A DNA stretch of 64,000 nt from Lathyrus oleraceus (taxonomy: Eukaryota > Streptophyta > Magnoliopsida > Fabales > Fabaceae): positions 17,468,665-17,532,664 of the forward strand of contig NC_066583.1 of NCBI RefSeq assembly GCF_024323335.1. Direction: 5' to 3'. Positions within the stretch are counted from its first letter, which is position 1, and the number at the start of each line of letters is the position of its first letter. The notes below the pieces were generated by a model, which saw only the letters and a list, made by a program, of their open reading frames with translations, made no database searches and was not told where the DNA came from. A program made the position numbers and the translations under genes. Positions 1 through 10,205 of this stretch are shown here, piece by piece.

Positions 1-505
1 ATGAGATACGTAGGCATAAGACGCGATGTCTTAGCGAGCACACTCCTCTTTAACCCATAGGTAGCCGAGCTACGAAGACTCTGATTCTCAGATTCAAATG
101 AGATACGTATGCAGTGGATGCGACGTCCGTGCGAGTCATTTTCTTTTGACCCTTCTTTTAGTAAGTAGTACATTAGATAAACATACACACTTTTCTCATC
201 CCTTCAATCATGTTTGCACAAATAAATTTTCAAAAAAAACAACAACAACCTTTGAAACAAATGTGAAAAGGGCTCCCTAGGAGTACCTAGGATGCTTTGG
301 GTGCCTAATACCTTCCCATTGCATAACCAACCCCCTTACCCAGATCTCTGACATTTTTACTAGTTTTTTATTCGATAAAACTTTTAGGTTTTTGTTCGCT
401 TTCTAACCATTCCTTTGGATAAATAGAAGTGCGGTGGCGACTCAACTTGTATGATTTACCTTGGATTTAGTCAATATCTCTAATGGTAACGAATACCCCG
501 CTACA
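1..505 (+). repeat. Element A 5' LTR, 3' terminal part (U5 side)
   Basis: It ends in CCCCGCTACA just before the PBS and is nearly identical to 47595-48099. It carries a TGGCGACTC motif at 435-443, identical to the first nine bases of the PBS, and two small hairpins (18-32, stem AAGAC/GTCTT; 116-128, stem GGAT/GTCC) with the same kind of GCGAY loop. No protein is encoded; the short frame at 98-280 is chance. Confidence 0.9.
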
Positions 506-511
506 GAAAAA

Positions 512-529
512 TGGCGACTCTGCTGGGGA
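512..529 (+). other. Element A primer-binding site
   Basis: TGGCGACTCTGCTGGGGA lies six bases after the LTR end. Its initial TGG would pair with the CCA of a tRNA 3' end. From memory, Ogre elements use tRNA-Arg; the complement of this site fits that, but I could not check a tRNA sequence. The same 18 bases occur at the PBS of B, B2 and C. Confidence 0.88.
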
Positions 530-1421
530 TCGAAACATCCTAGTGGGTTTTGCCAACTTTTTTTTGTTGTATTGTATTGTATATTTTTTTGTGTGACATA
601 TTTTTGTGCAATTTGAGATTACTGTATTGTATGTAATGATTGAATTGTTTGAATATTAATTCCTTGTATTCTTGGTGATCTTTGTGAGATGAGTTCTATA
701 CCCGGACTCGAGTGCACTTAGGATAGGAGAATGGCATAGTCTTGTCGACTTGTGTGGAGTTATTCCTTAGCAAGTTGACTTGCAAGTCCATTCACTTGGT
801 GGAGGTTATGTTGGGATCAATAATGTCACACAAGTAAGTTGTGGTTAGACATTACTCTTTCCAATATAGACCTTAGAAGCCAAGGACCTTAGTTTACCAA
901 GCCCATCTTGGCCTATTCTTAGGATGTAATGCGAAAGTCGTTCAAGTGTAAGATTTGATACGATTGTTACGCGATACTACACTCATAAGAGTCTCTCTTG
1001 AGAATATTTTCGGAATACGAGTAGTCGTTTCTCCAATAATATCCGAAAGATGGGATGATGACTATGGGAACCTCTTGTAGAACATGTTTGGCAGGTTTAA
1101 ACCCTAGTACACTCCCTTTTGGGTGGTTCTTAACCTAACTCCATGCTCGTGACTTACAACAAACCCTTGATTCATGGTTGATCCATTCATGAATCCTTAA
1201 TATCAATGGAACTTGGGTGTTGATAAGGTGTAAACCATAATCCACCAAAATGGATGATTGATATTAAGCATAACATGATCCATCCCATGACCTTTGTTTG
1301 GTGTGCTTTGCTTGATCCTTGAGTGTGATTGTTGCATTCATGCACCCATTTGCATCCATATCATCAATAAATAAGAAAATTTTCAAGGAACTTAAGGGGT
1401 TTATTTGCAAAATTTTCAGAC
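530..1421 (+). other. Element A 5' leader (untranslated)
   Basis: This is non-coding sequence between the PBS and ORF1. The part from about 683 to 1310 is closely similar to 38378-39010 in the leader of element C, although the internal coding regions of A and C differ greatly. It probably contains the packaging and dimerisation signals. No gene is seen. Confidence 0.75.
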
Positions 1422-1992
1422 ATGGAAAGACAAAGAAGGAATACAAAGAAGTACAGCTTCAGGCAACCAGATTTGAAAGAGTTAAGGAATCTGACATCCT
1501 ATGTATTAGATCCTTTGGGTTTCAAGGCTCGTTTTGGGAAGCTTCTTCCTCTTCTGACTACTATGGTGGATGAAGGATTGGTGAGTGTATTGGTGCAGTT
1601 TTATGATCCCTTGTACCGTTGCTTCACGTTTCCGGATTTCCAGCTTTTGCCTACCCTTGAGGAGTATGCTTACCTTGTGGGTATACCTATTCTAGACCAG
1701 TTGTCGTTCAATGGCTTGGAGAGTATTCCTACTTCTCAAGAGATAGCTGACATGTTACACATAGATGAATCTCTGGTTGGTGCTCATATGACTACCAAAA
1801 GAGGAATTCAAGGTCTCCCTTCTGAGTTCCTCATTTCTCAAGCTACTATGTATGGGAAGGCCATGAGTGAGGACGCCTTTGAGGCCATATTTGTACTTCT
1901 CATCTATGGGCTAGTATTATTCCCCAACATCGACAATTTTGTGGATGTGAACGCTATTAGGATCTTCTCTAATCTTAATCCCGTTCCGACTC
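1422..1992 (+). pseudogene. Element A ORF1, 5' part (plant-mobile-domain-like), split by element B
   Basis: An open frame starts with an ATG in the leader and encodes about 190 residues of a protein resembling the ORF1 product of Ogre elements and the plant mobile domain (aminotransferase-like) family. Visible features are a basic N-terminus, a conserved segment around FPDFQLLPTLEEYAYLVG and a helical region after it. The frame meets the target-site duplication GACTC at 1988-1992, where the LTR of element B begins, and resumes in the same phase right of 27776. The function of ORF1 in Ogre elements is unknown to me. Residues read beyond 1992 belong to the B LTR. Confidence 0.8.
1988..1992. repeat. 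Left target-site duplication of element B (GACTC)
   Basis: GACTC directly precedes the B LTR terminus TGTCATACCCC and is repeated at 27772-27776 directly after the other terminus ...CCGTATGACA. A 5-bp duplication is standard for these integrases. Confidence 0.95.
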
Positions 1993-4131
1993 TGTCATAC
2001 CCCAAAATTTGCCCATTAATATTTCAAGACATTTTGCAAGGCATTCCGACTCATATATAACACTGATCTTGAAGAAACAAAGGCCCAGCTCACGGATGGC
2101 CCAATCCAGAAAATGGCCCAAACTGGCCTGTTCGCTACGCGCTCGCCTAGCGAAGCTGACAGACAACAAAAATTTCGGGCTTCATTCTGAGCCCAAAAAA
2201 AAAAAAAAAAAAAAAAAAACGAGAAACGAAAAAAAAAAAAAAAGAGAGAGAATTTTTTTTAATTAATTAATTAATTAATTAAATAATTAAAATAAATAAA
2301 TAAATAAAATATAACAAATTATTTTGGACTTGGGTCTCCCTCATTCCAAGCCCATTACCCACGAAATTAGTCTATAAATACTGAAGTTTCAGTAGGGGAG
2401 TGACACTTGGAGTTACACTTGGAGTTACACTGGGAGATTCACTGGGGAAAAAAAAAGAGGAGGAGAACAGAGAAGAACGAATAGAAGTTTTGGCATAGGA
2501 ACCCTGCCTACCCGGAGAATTCAGAGTAAAGAAACCCTGAAGGCAGCCCATCTGCACCGAAGCCATCGCCGTCCAATTCCCGCTGCCTAACTTATTCCGA
2601 TACTACAAGTGGTCAATCCCTTCAACCTTGAATTGGCAAACAGGTTTGCGTATCTCTATTGTTTATACTTTCAATTGGCCATATCTACATATATAATGCA
2701 TCATGATTAAATGTTGATATATAATTTGCTTTCGTATGGGAATTTAAATATGCCTGAATACCCTGAATGTTTGATCATGTTATTCCTGTGATAAAATGCC
2801 ATAAAATTCAAAGTTCCTAACGTGGGGCTGTTTTCAAATTCAAAATCCGTGGCCGCTCGCTAGCACCTCGCTAGGCGAGCCTGGGGCGAATATTCGCCTG
2901 GCCTTCGCTAGGCGAGGCAGAGGCGAACGAGACAGTAGCTGACTTTTCTATTCTGTTTTTTTTTGTTTTATCATAGCCATGCATTATTCATCCTATCCTA
3001 TTTATTGTTGTGATATTTCTCCGGTGTAATCTTCGATTGCACCCTGATTTGGTGTTCTGACATGTTTCTTTTTTTTGAGTTTCGTAAAGGTTCACATATC
3101 CCAGGAAAATGTTATTGGCTAGGTATTCCACTTTATTTGTGGGATACCCTTGTGGAGTTTCACCCTAAATTAATTTTTAATGTATTAATTTCTAATGTAT
3201 TAATTTTTTAATATATTATTTTTAATAATTTTAATGTGGAGTTTCATCCTAATTATATAATTAATTGTAAAACTTTGCCTTTGAATAAGTGATCTTGGAC
3301 CTCTCTTTGTTGCCTTACGATTACGATATTACGGTCATGTCCCGCGAACGTGGGGATACCCTTAGCAAAGACCCTTCGGTTAAATCATCATAAAATAAAT
3401 TATAGTCCCTCGGATGTTGCCTTCGAATATACAACTTTGTCCCTCGATGACCCTCCGATGTTGCCTACGGTTAAAAGATGATAGTCCCTTCGAATGCTAA
3501 GATATCCTCGTAACTGTTGCCTTCAATGACCTATCGATGACCCTACGATGACCCTTAAACATCCAAAGGATAAAACTACTTATTTCTCAATAATAAGGAC
3601 AGTTTTACCCTCATAAGGATAGGAAATGCTCATAAAGACCTTGGGTCGGTATAACTCTTAATTGTTGGCTCACAATCTAAAAACAATTTTCACACCTCAC
3701 ACCTTTCAAAATATCTTTAGAAAATCACCACTTGGTATATATTCATACTAGAATCATTACCGAGTTATATTTTTCTAAACAATTTTCAAAACTAAACGAG
3801 ATAATCACTTTGTATACATTCATACAAGAATCATTACAAAGTTAAATTCTCTTTTCAAAACAATTTTTCTAAGCAATTCACAAACACTTTTTTTTTTAGA
3901 CAAAAATAATATAAGTGATCGAGCAATTAAGAGCCCATGGATAACCATGGATACAAAGGGTGCTAACACCTTCCCTTTGTATAATGTACCTCCCAAACCC
4001 AAAATCTAAATTAAGGTTTTTCCTGTTCTTTTCCACCTTTCCTTATTGGATAAAAGAAAAGTCGGTGGCGACTCTTGCTAACCGCGACATTGCGATTAAA
4101 ACCACAAAAAAGTCCAGTTCACCGTATGACA
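1993..4131 (+). repeat. Element B 5' LTR
   Basis: It starts TGTCATACCCC and ends CCGTATGACA. It contains A-rich runs and (TTAA)n tracts near 2196-2290, a TATA box at 2373, CG-rich palindromes related to GCTCGCTAGGCGAGC (2135-2156, 2853-2925), and a U5 copy of TGGCGACTCT at 4066-4075, 70 bases before the PBS. No protein is encoded. Confidence 0.95.
2373..2380 (+). promoter_or_regulatory. LTR TATA box (element B 5' LTR)
   Basis: TATAAATA lies in the U3 part and is conserved in the LTRs of B, B2, C and D (TATAAATT in A). It is followed at once by a palindrome (ACTGAAGTTTCAGT), near where transcription would start. The start site itself is inferred. Confidence 0.65.
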
Positions 4132-4135
4132 GAAC

Positions 4136-4153
4136 TGGCGACTCTGCTGGGGA
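4136..4153 (+). other. Element B primer-binding site
   Basis: TGGCGACTCTGCTGGGGA starts four bases after the 5' LTR and is identical to the PBS of A and C. Confidence 0.9.
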
Positions 4154-4421
4154 CCCTAAATATTTAAAAAAGAGAGGTTACCTTAAAAACAAGATCACTT
4201 ATTCAATTTGTCTGATTTATTTTTAAGGGATTGCTTGGGTATGTTATGCTTGAGTGAAAGATCCTACACCCGGATCTAGTGTACCTTAGGTAAGTAGCAA
4301 GAGATCATCGCGACTGTCCGGCGTATACTGGAATGGTCAAAATGATGGCTACGGTTAATGTGGCACTTTGGATGTCCTGATGTTCCTCATGTTAGTTGAG
4401 GAAATATTTGGCATTCGCGTG
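4154..4421 (+). other. Element B 5' leader, first part
   Basis: Non-coding leader, cut at 4421 by insertion of B2. The uninterrupted version is visible on the minus strand inside B2 (about 13870-14148), which proves the insertion. The leader continues at 16122. Confidence 0.85.
4417..4421. repeat. Left target-site duplication of element B2 (GCGTG)
   Basis: GCGTG precedes the reversed LTR end TGTCATACGG and recurs at 16117-16121 after the other end. The empty site GCGTGGTGTCATAAAAG can be read in the B2 leader itself. Confidence 0.95.
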
Positions 4422-6308
4422 TGTCATACGGTGAACTGGACTTTTTATGTTTTTTATCGCAATGTCGCGGTTAGCAAGAGTCGCCACCGACTTTTCTTTT
4501 ATCCAATAAGGAAAGGTGGAAAAGAACAGGAAAGACCTTAATTTAGATTTTGGGTTCGGGAGGTACATTATACAAAGGGAAGGTGTTAGCACCCTTTGTA
4601 TCCATGGTTATCCATGGGCTCTTAATTGCTCGATCACTTATATTATTTTTGTCTAAAAAAGTGTTTGTGAATTGTTTGGAAAATTGTTTTGAAAAGAGAA
4701 TTTAACTTTGTAATGATTCTTGTATGAATGTATACAAAGTGGTTATCCCGTTTTAGTTTTGAAAATTGTTTAGAAAAATATAACTCGGTAATGATTCTAG
4801 TATGAATGTATACCAAGTGGTGATTTTCTAAAGGCATTTTGAAAGGTGTGAGGTGCAAAAAAAATGTTTTAAGTTGTGAGCCAGCAATTAAGAGTTATAC
4901 CGACCCAAGGTCTTTACGGGCATTTCCTATCCTTATGAGGGTAAAACTGTCCTTATTATTGAGAAATAAGTAGTTTTATCCTTTGGATGTAAAAGGGTCA
5001 TCGTAGGGTCATCGATTGGTCATTGAAGGCAACAGTTATGAGGATACCTTAGCATTCGAAGGGACTATCATCATTTAACCGTAGGCAACATCGGAGGGTC
5101 ATCGAGGGACAAAGTTGTATATTCGAAGGCAACATCCGAGGGACTATAATTTATTTTATGATGATTTAACCGAAGGGTCTTTGCTAAGGGTATCCCCACG
5201 TTCGCGGGACATGACCGTAATATCGTAATCGTAAGGCAACAAAGAGAGGTCCAAGATCACTTATTCAAAGGCAAAGTTTTACAATTAATTATATAATTAG
5301 GATGAAACTCCACATTAAAATTATTAAAAATAATATATTAAAAAATTAATACATTAGAAATTAATACATTAAAAAATTAATTTAGGGTGAAACTCCACAA
5401 GGGTATCCCACAAATAAAGTGGAATACCTAGCCAATAACCTTTTCCTGGGATATGTGAACCTTTACGAAACTCAAAAAAAGAAACATGTCAGAACACCAA
5501 ATCAGGGTGCAATCGAAGATTACACCGGAGAAATATCACAACAATAAATAGGATAGGATAAATAATGCATGGCTATGATAAAAACATAAAAAAAAACAGA
5601 CTAGAAGAATCAGGTATTGTCTCGTTCGCCTCTGCCTCGCCTAGCGAAGGCCACGGATTTTGAATTTGAAAACAGCCCCATGTTAGGAACTTTGAATTTT
5701 ATGGCATTTTATCACAGGAATAACATGGTCAAACATTCAGGGTATTCAGGCATATTTAAATTCCCATACGAAAGCAAATTATATATCAACATTTAATCAT
5801 GATGCATTATATATGTAGATATGGCCAATTGAAAGTATAAACAATAGAGATACGCAAACCTGTTTGCCAATTCAAGGTTGAAGGGATTGACCACTTGTAG
5901 TATCGGAATAAGTTAGGCAGCGGGAATTGGACGGCGATGGCTTCGGTGCAGATGGGCTGCCTTCAGGGTTTCTTTACTCTGAATTCTCCGGGTAGGCAGG
6001 GTTCCTATGCCAAAGTTTCTATCCGTCCTTCTCTGTTCTCTCTCTTCTTTTTCCTCAAGGTTTTGTTCCAAGGAAACCTCAGAGTGTTTTGCTTCTCTTC
6101 CTTCTTTCTCCAGTAAATCTCCCAGTGTAAACTCCAAGTGTCACTCCCCTACTGAAACTTCAGTATTTATAGACTAATTTCGTGGGTAATGGGCTTGGAA
6201 TGAGGGAGACCCAAGTCCAAAATAATTTGTTATATTTTATTTATTTATTTATTTTAATTATTAATTAATTAATTAATTAATTAATTAATTAATTAATTAA
6301 ATTTTTTT

Positions 6309-6341
<33 letters not shown>

Positions 6342-6359
6342 CGTTCGTTTTTTTTTTTC

Positions 6360-6397
<38 letters not shown>

Positions 6398-6429
6398 GAA
6401 AAATGATGGGTAATTTTTGGGGTATGACA
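4422..6429 (-). repeat. Element B2 3' LTR
   Basis: Reversed LTR reading TGTCATACGG at the left and GGGGTATGACA at the right. A long poly-T and (AATT)n tract occupies about 6260-6395 and differs in length from the other LTR. Relative to the B LTR it lacks a ~50-bp stretch of CG-rich palindromes near 5640 and part of the distal U3. No gene. Confidence 0.93.
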
Positions 6430-6442
6430 GCTGCCCCTGTTC
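6430..6442 (-). other. Element B2 polypurine tract
   Basis: On the minus strand this reads GAACAGGGGCAGC directly before the LTR. It is the same tract as in B (25618-25630) and close to those of C and D. Confidence 0.8.
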
Positions 6443-6654
6443 AATATTCTTGAACCGAGAGAGTTAGGATGGCGTGTATGCCATTCGTGGTCTGGAGGTG
6501 GAAGATTATTGAACACTAGAATGCCCCAAAAATTTGCACTTGAGAATCGACAGTTGGTCTTGATGGAGATGGGCTTAAAGATGCCATCCGGGAGGTTTGA
6601 TGACGAAAGCTTCAGATCGCGCCGTATATTAGGCCAATTTGAAGACATGGGTGC

Positions 6655-7385
6655 CACACTGGGTCGTACGTTAGACCGTATAATGAGTCATCCATTAGGC
6701 TGCCGACTTCGCTGGGGAGTCGGAGTGTGTCATATGCTGTTGGGGATAAAGGATCAGAATGGACCATACGCTAGATCGTATCTGAGTTGCAGAATGAGCC
6801 GTACGTTAGGCTGAATCTGATGACGAAAGGGGTAGTCGTACGTTAGACTACACTTCAGAAATGTACCGTATGTTAGGTAGGATCTGATGATGAAAGGGGT
6901 AGTCGTACGTTAGACTACACTTCAGAAATATACCGTATGTTAGGTAGCATCTGAGGGGATGGACATCCGAACGGGTCGTACGTTAGACCGTCGCAGAATG
7001 AGTCGTCTGTTAGGCCGCATCTGATGATGAAAGCGGTAGTCGTACGCCAGACTACACTTCAGAAATGTACCGTACGTTAGGTAGCATCTGAGGGTTGTAA
7101 GATCCAAACGGGTCGTACGTTAGACCGCGTTGGGGTTGTTGAAGTTCAGAATGGATCGTACGTTAGATCGTATCCGAGTTGTAGAATGAGCCGTCCGTTA
7201 GGCTGCATCTGAAAAAGAAAGTAGTCGTACGCTAGACTACACCCCTGAATGTACCGTACGCTAGGCAGCATCTGAGGATTTGAAGGTCCAAATGGGTCGT
7301 ACGTTAGACCGCATTGGAGTTGCTGAAGAAGTCATATGTTGGGCTGAATCAGAATGAACCGTACGTTAGGCTGTATCTGATAACC
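6655..7385 (-). repeat. Element B2 constant-loop hairpin array
   Basis: This is a series of short inverted repeats around a near-constant 8-base loop (GTACGTTA on the + strand, TAACGTAC in the element RNA). Examples on the + strand are GGTC-loop-GACC at 6662-6677, with others having stems AGTC/GACT, GATC/GATC, TACC/GGTA and AGCC/GGCT. The stems change but stay complementary. It is the counterpart of 24755-25450 in B. No reading frame is conserved. Confidence 0.85.
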
Positions 7386-8435
7386 TGTATATGTTGTACT
7401 TGCAATAAATGTCTGGGATGGGCTTAAAGATGCCATCGTTAGGAGGATATCGAAGTGTTGTCAGAATGAATGTTCCCATGAACTGTATTTGAAATATGTA
7501 TCTGAATCTTGAATGTGATTGATAAAGGTGTCTGTCTGAATGAACCTTCTACTTTGACTATATCAGGAGGATAATTAACCTGCAAAGAAAAAGTTAGCTT
7601 CATGCTATGTCATGATGCATGAGATGTTTCGTGTTATGCTAAAATAAATGTGAATGTTGTATGCATGCGTATGCTGTGAAAGGATGTAATGAATGAGTTA
7701 TGCGTATGAGAAGTTCTGCTTGGGGACTCTACTGGGGAAAATAAATCCCCATCTACTGATTTGAGACATTTGTGTCGATGACCCTTTCTCGGATGGGGAT
7801 GCTTGATTTCTGTCTGATGGTGGAAATATTCAACAGAGCCTGGCTGGGGATGGATGAGATGATCAATCTGTCTGATGATGCCGACCTCTGTTGGGGAGTA
7901 ACTGGCTGTGCCGGGGAATACTGCTAATTTCTTCTGAGGAATAACAGACTTGCTGGGGGAATAGAACTGGTAGCGGATTCATTGGAAGCATGGTTAGACC
8001 TTCTCCTCGATCCTGAAGTCGGGTAGTAATTGCTATTGCTATTCTACGCATATATTTTGGTAAACATTTATCATATTCAAATGCACATATTAATTCAAAT
8101 TAAATCAATGGACATTTACGCAACCAAAACAGAAAAGTAAAAACAAAAGCATCTTTTTTTTGAAAGAGGGTTGTATTGATTTTGAAAGGAGGCCTATAAA
8201 CAGGCAATTTGTGTACAAGGAGACAGAAATCCTAGTAAGAGGAAATTGTCGAAAACAAAGAGAAAGCTATGTGGAAGAAGTCCTATTGATTTTAAGCCTA
8301 CTACTGTCATTATGTCTTCGAGCATCTCATCCCTTGCTGTCGGATAGAAGTGATTGGCTTGGTCAGTCCCTCGAACTTGGATGAAAGTTGACTGAGAACG
8401 GGACATAGTCATACGCTTTAATCCCTAATTTTTGC
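7386..8435 (-). other. Element B2 3' untranslated region with PBS-complement-like motifs
   Basis: Non-coding. Between about 7720 and 8000 the + strand has several CTGGGGA-type motifs such as CTACTGGGGAAAA; in the element RNA these read TCCCCAGTAGAG and resemble the complement of the PBS. The rest is unique to the B family and shows no frame. Confidence 0.6.
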
Positions 8436-8610
8436 CTGGACCGCCTTTTCAGGTTTTCAGTCCACCAGGATACCCTTTTTTGCCCAAGCCGCCTTTTCAG
8501 GTTTTCGACTTGCCGGGTGTACATTTTTTTTATATATCCCTAATTTTTGCCCGAACCCTTTTGGTTCGCCGGGATGCCCTTACTTTTGCCTAGATACGTC
8601 GATCTAGCGG
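8436..8610 (-). other. Element B2 post-integrase four-hairpin cassette
   Basis: It directly follows the integrase stop in element sense and is nearly identical to 23517-23690 of B. Stems in element sense include CTAGAT/ATCTAG, CGAACC/GGTTCG, CAAGTCG/CGGCTTG and TGGACTG/CGGTCCA. Confidence 0.75.
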
Positions 8611-8617
8611 GTCTCTT

Positions 8618-9310
8618 TTATGCGTAGTATTTTTTAACTATGTCCGCGTTCGCGGGATGTGGGAAGTCTTCACCATCCATAGTAGCGAGTATCATGGCTC
8701 CACCAGAGAATACCTTCTTAACCACAAATGGCCCTTCGTATGTGGGAGTCCATTTGCCTCTGGGATCACCTTGTGGTAAAATGATACGCTTGATCACCAA
8801 GTCGCCAAGTTGGTACACCTGTCTCTTAACTCTTTTGTTAAATGCCTGGGTCATGCATTTCTGATATATCTGCCCATGACAAACAGCCGCAAGTCTCTTC
8901 TCATCAATCAGATTTATCTGATCGAGTCGAGTCTGAATCCATTCATCTTCATCTAAGCCCGCCTCTTTCATGATTCTTAGAGAGGGAATCTGAACTTCCA
9001 CTAGTAAGATGGCTTCCATTCCATAGACTAAAGAGAACGGAGTTGCCCCTGTCGTAGTGCGCACTGAAGTGCGATAACCGTAAAGAGTAAAGGGTAACAT
9101 CTCATGCCAGTCTTTGTATGTTACTGTCATTTCTTGCATGACCTTCTTGATATTGTTAGCAGTCCCCACGGCGTCGTTCATCTTTGGCCGGTACGGAGAA
9201 GAGTTATGGTGTTTTATTTTGAACTGCGTGCAGAGTTCAGTAATCATCTTGTTGTTCAAATTAGTACCATTGTCAGTGATAACTCTTTCAGGAGACAGCA
9301 GGTTTCTCAA
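8618..9310 (-). pseudogene. Element B2 integrase C-terminal remnant
   Basis: The frame covers the second half of the integrase, from the region of the second catalytic Asp (ITDNGTN) to the C-terminal end HPANADIVKKYYA. The zinc-binding N-terminus and the first catalytic Asp are missing because a deletion joins the RNase H region to this point at about 9300. The segment equivalent to NGAVEAANKN in B reads NDAVGTANN here: the catalytic Glu is Gly and one codon is lost. It cannot work as an integrase. The C-terminal part, with the conserved GDLVIKRIILPQGDPRGKW segment, is well preserved. Confidence 0.88.
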
Positions 9311-9959
9311 ATAGGTATTTGATAGAATCCATCTTAGAAGTCAATAAGGTGGTATGATTCAACATATACTGTCTTAGTCGGCGAGCAGCCCAGGCCAAAG
9401 CACAACAAGCTTTCTCGGGCCGTGAGTATCTTGTTTCACAGTCGGTACCTTTTGCTAAGGCAGTATATGGCATGCTCTTTTCGACCAGACTCGTCATGTT
9501 GCCCCAACACACCTCATTGAATTTTCTAACACGGTCAAATACGTAATTAAAGGTCTTCCTTCAACTGGTGGCATCGGAACTGGAGGTTCTTGGCGATATT
9601 TCCTGATTTTGTCATAAGCTTCTTGGCATTCATCATTCCATACCATCTCTTGATTTTGTCTCAGTAATTTGAAGATGGGTTTGCAGGTAGCAGTCAAGTG
9701 TGGAATGAATCGGGCAATGTAATTCGAGTGCCCCAAGAAACCTCTGACTTCTTTCTTGTTTATTTTAGTACCCAGATTTACAATTTCAATTGATTCCTCA
9801 TGCGACTGTATAGTCTTTTCTTCTTGCAGTAGTCGGGCAAGTTCTCCAGGGACTTCACAATCTTCCTCGCTTCCATCCTCGGCTTGGTAGATCGGATTTT
9901 CAAAGTCATAATGAACAGTAGCAGAGTCATTACCAACAGGATCCAGAGTGGATATGGAT
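9311..9959 (-). pseudogene. Element B2 RT/RNase H remnant with RT core deleted
   Basis: From the predicted intron, the minus strand encodes the acidic pre-RT segment (DFENPIYQAEDGSEEDCEVP), then jumps in frame to the RT connection segment (KEVRGFLGHSNYIARF) and the start of RNase H. About 846 bp found in B (20246-21092) are missing, including the YVDD active site. The junction at 9745-9754 is one copy of a 10-bp sequence (AAAGAAGTCA in element sense) that flanks the missing part in relatives, which points to microhomology-mediated or template-switch deletion. Small frameshifts follow near 9500. RNase H ends abruptly at about 9312. Confidence 0.85.
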
Positions 9960-10205
9960 CTGCAATTCGTTACGTGCGTGTGTGTAAGAAAACATAGCTC
10001 GTTTGAAAGATAATAGGAAAGACAAAGAGCGCAATATTTGAATGCAAAACGTCCATTGATTTATTGAATATAAATATGCTTATGAAAATGACAAAACCCT
10101 TAACAAATTAGCTATTGTGCCTCGGGCATAGACACAATGCTTTAAGAAGTTTGATTGTAAAAGAAAATTAAAATTTGCAATTCTAGAATAAACAATAACA
10201 ATTAC
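9960..10205 (-). other. Element B2 predicted intron between PR and RT
   Basis: In element sense, GTAATT overlaps the stop codon of gag-PR (..CAGGA|GTAATT) and TTGCAG|A closes the intron; removal keeps the reading frame. Length is 246 bp, identical to B. A spliced PR-RT junction is known for Ogre elements; splicing here is inferred. Confidence 0.7.

Noticed and set aside
1993..2060. Last ~22 codons of the frame starting at 1422
   Set aside because: They are read from the LTR of element B, not from ORF1.
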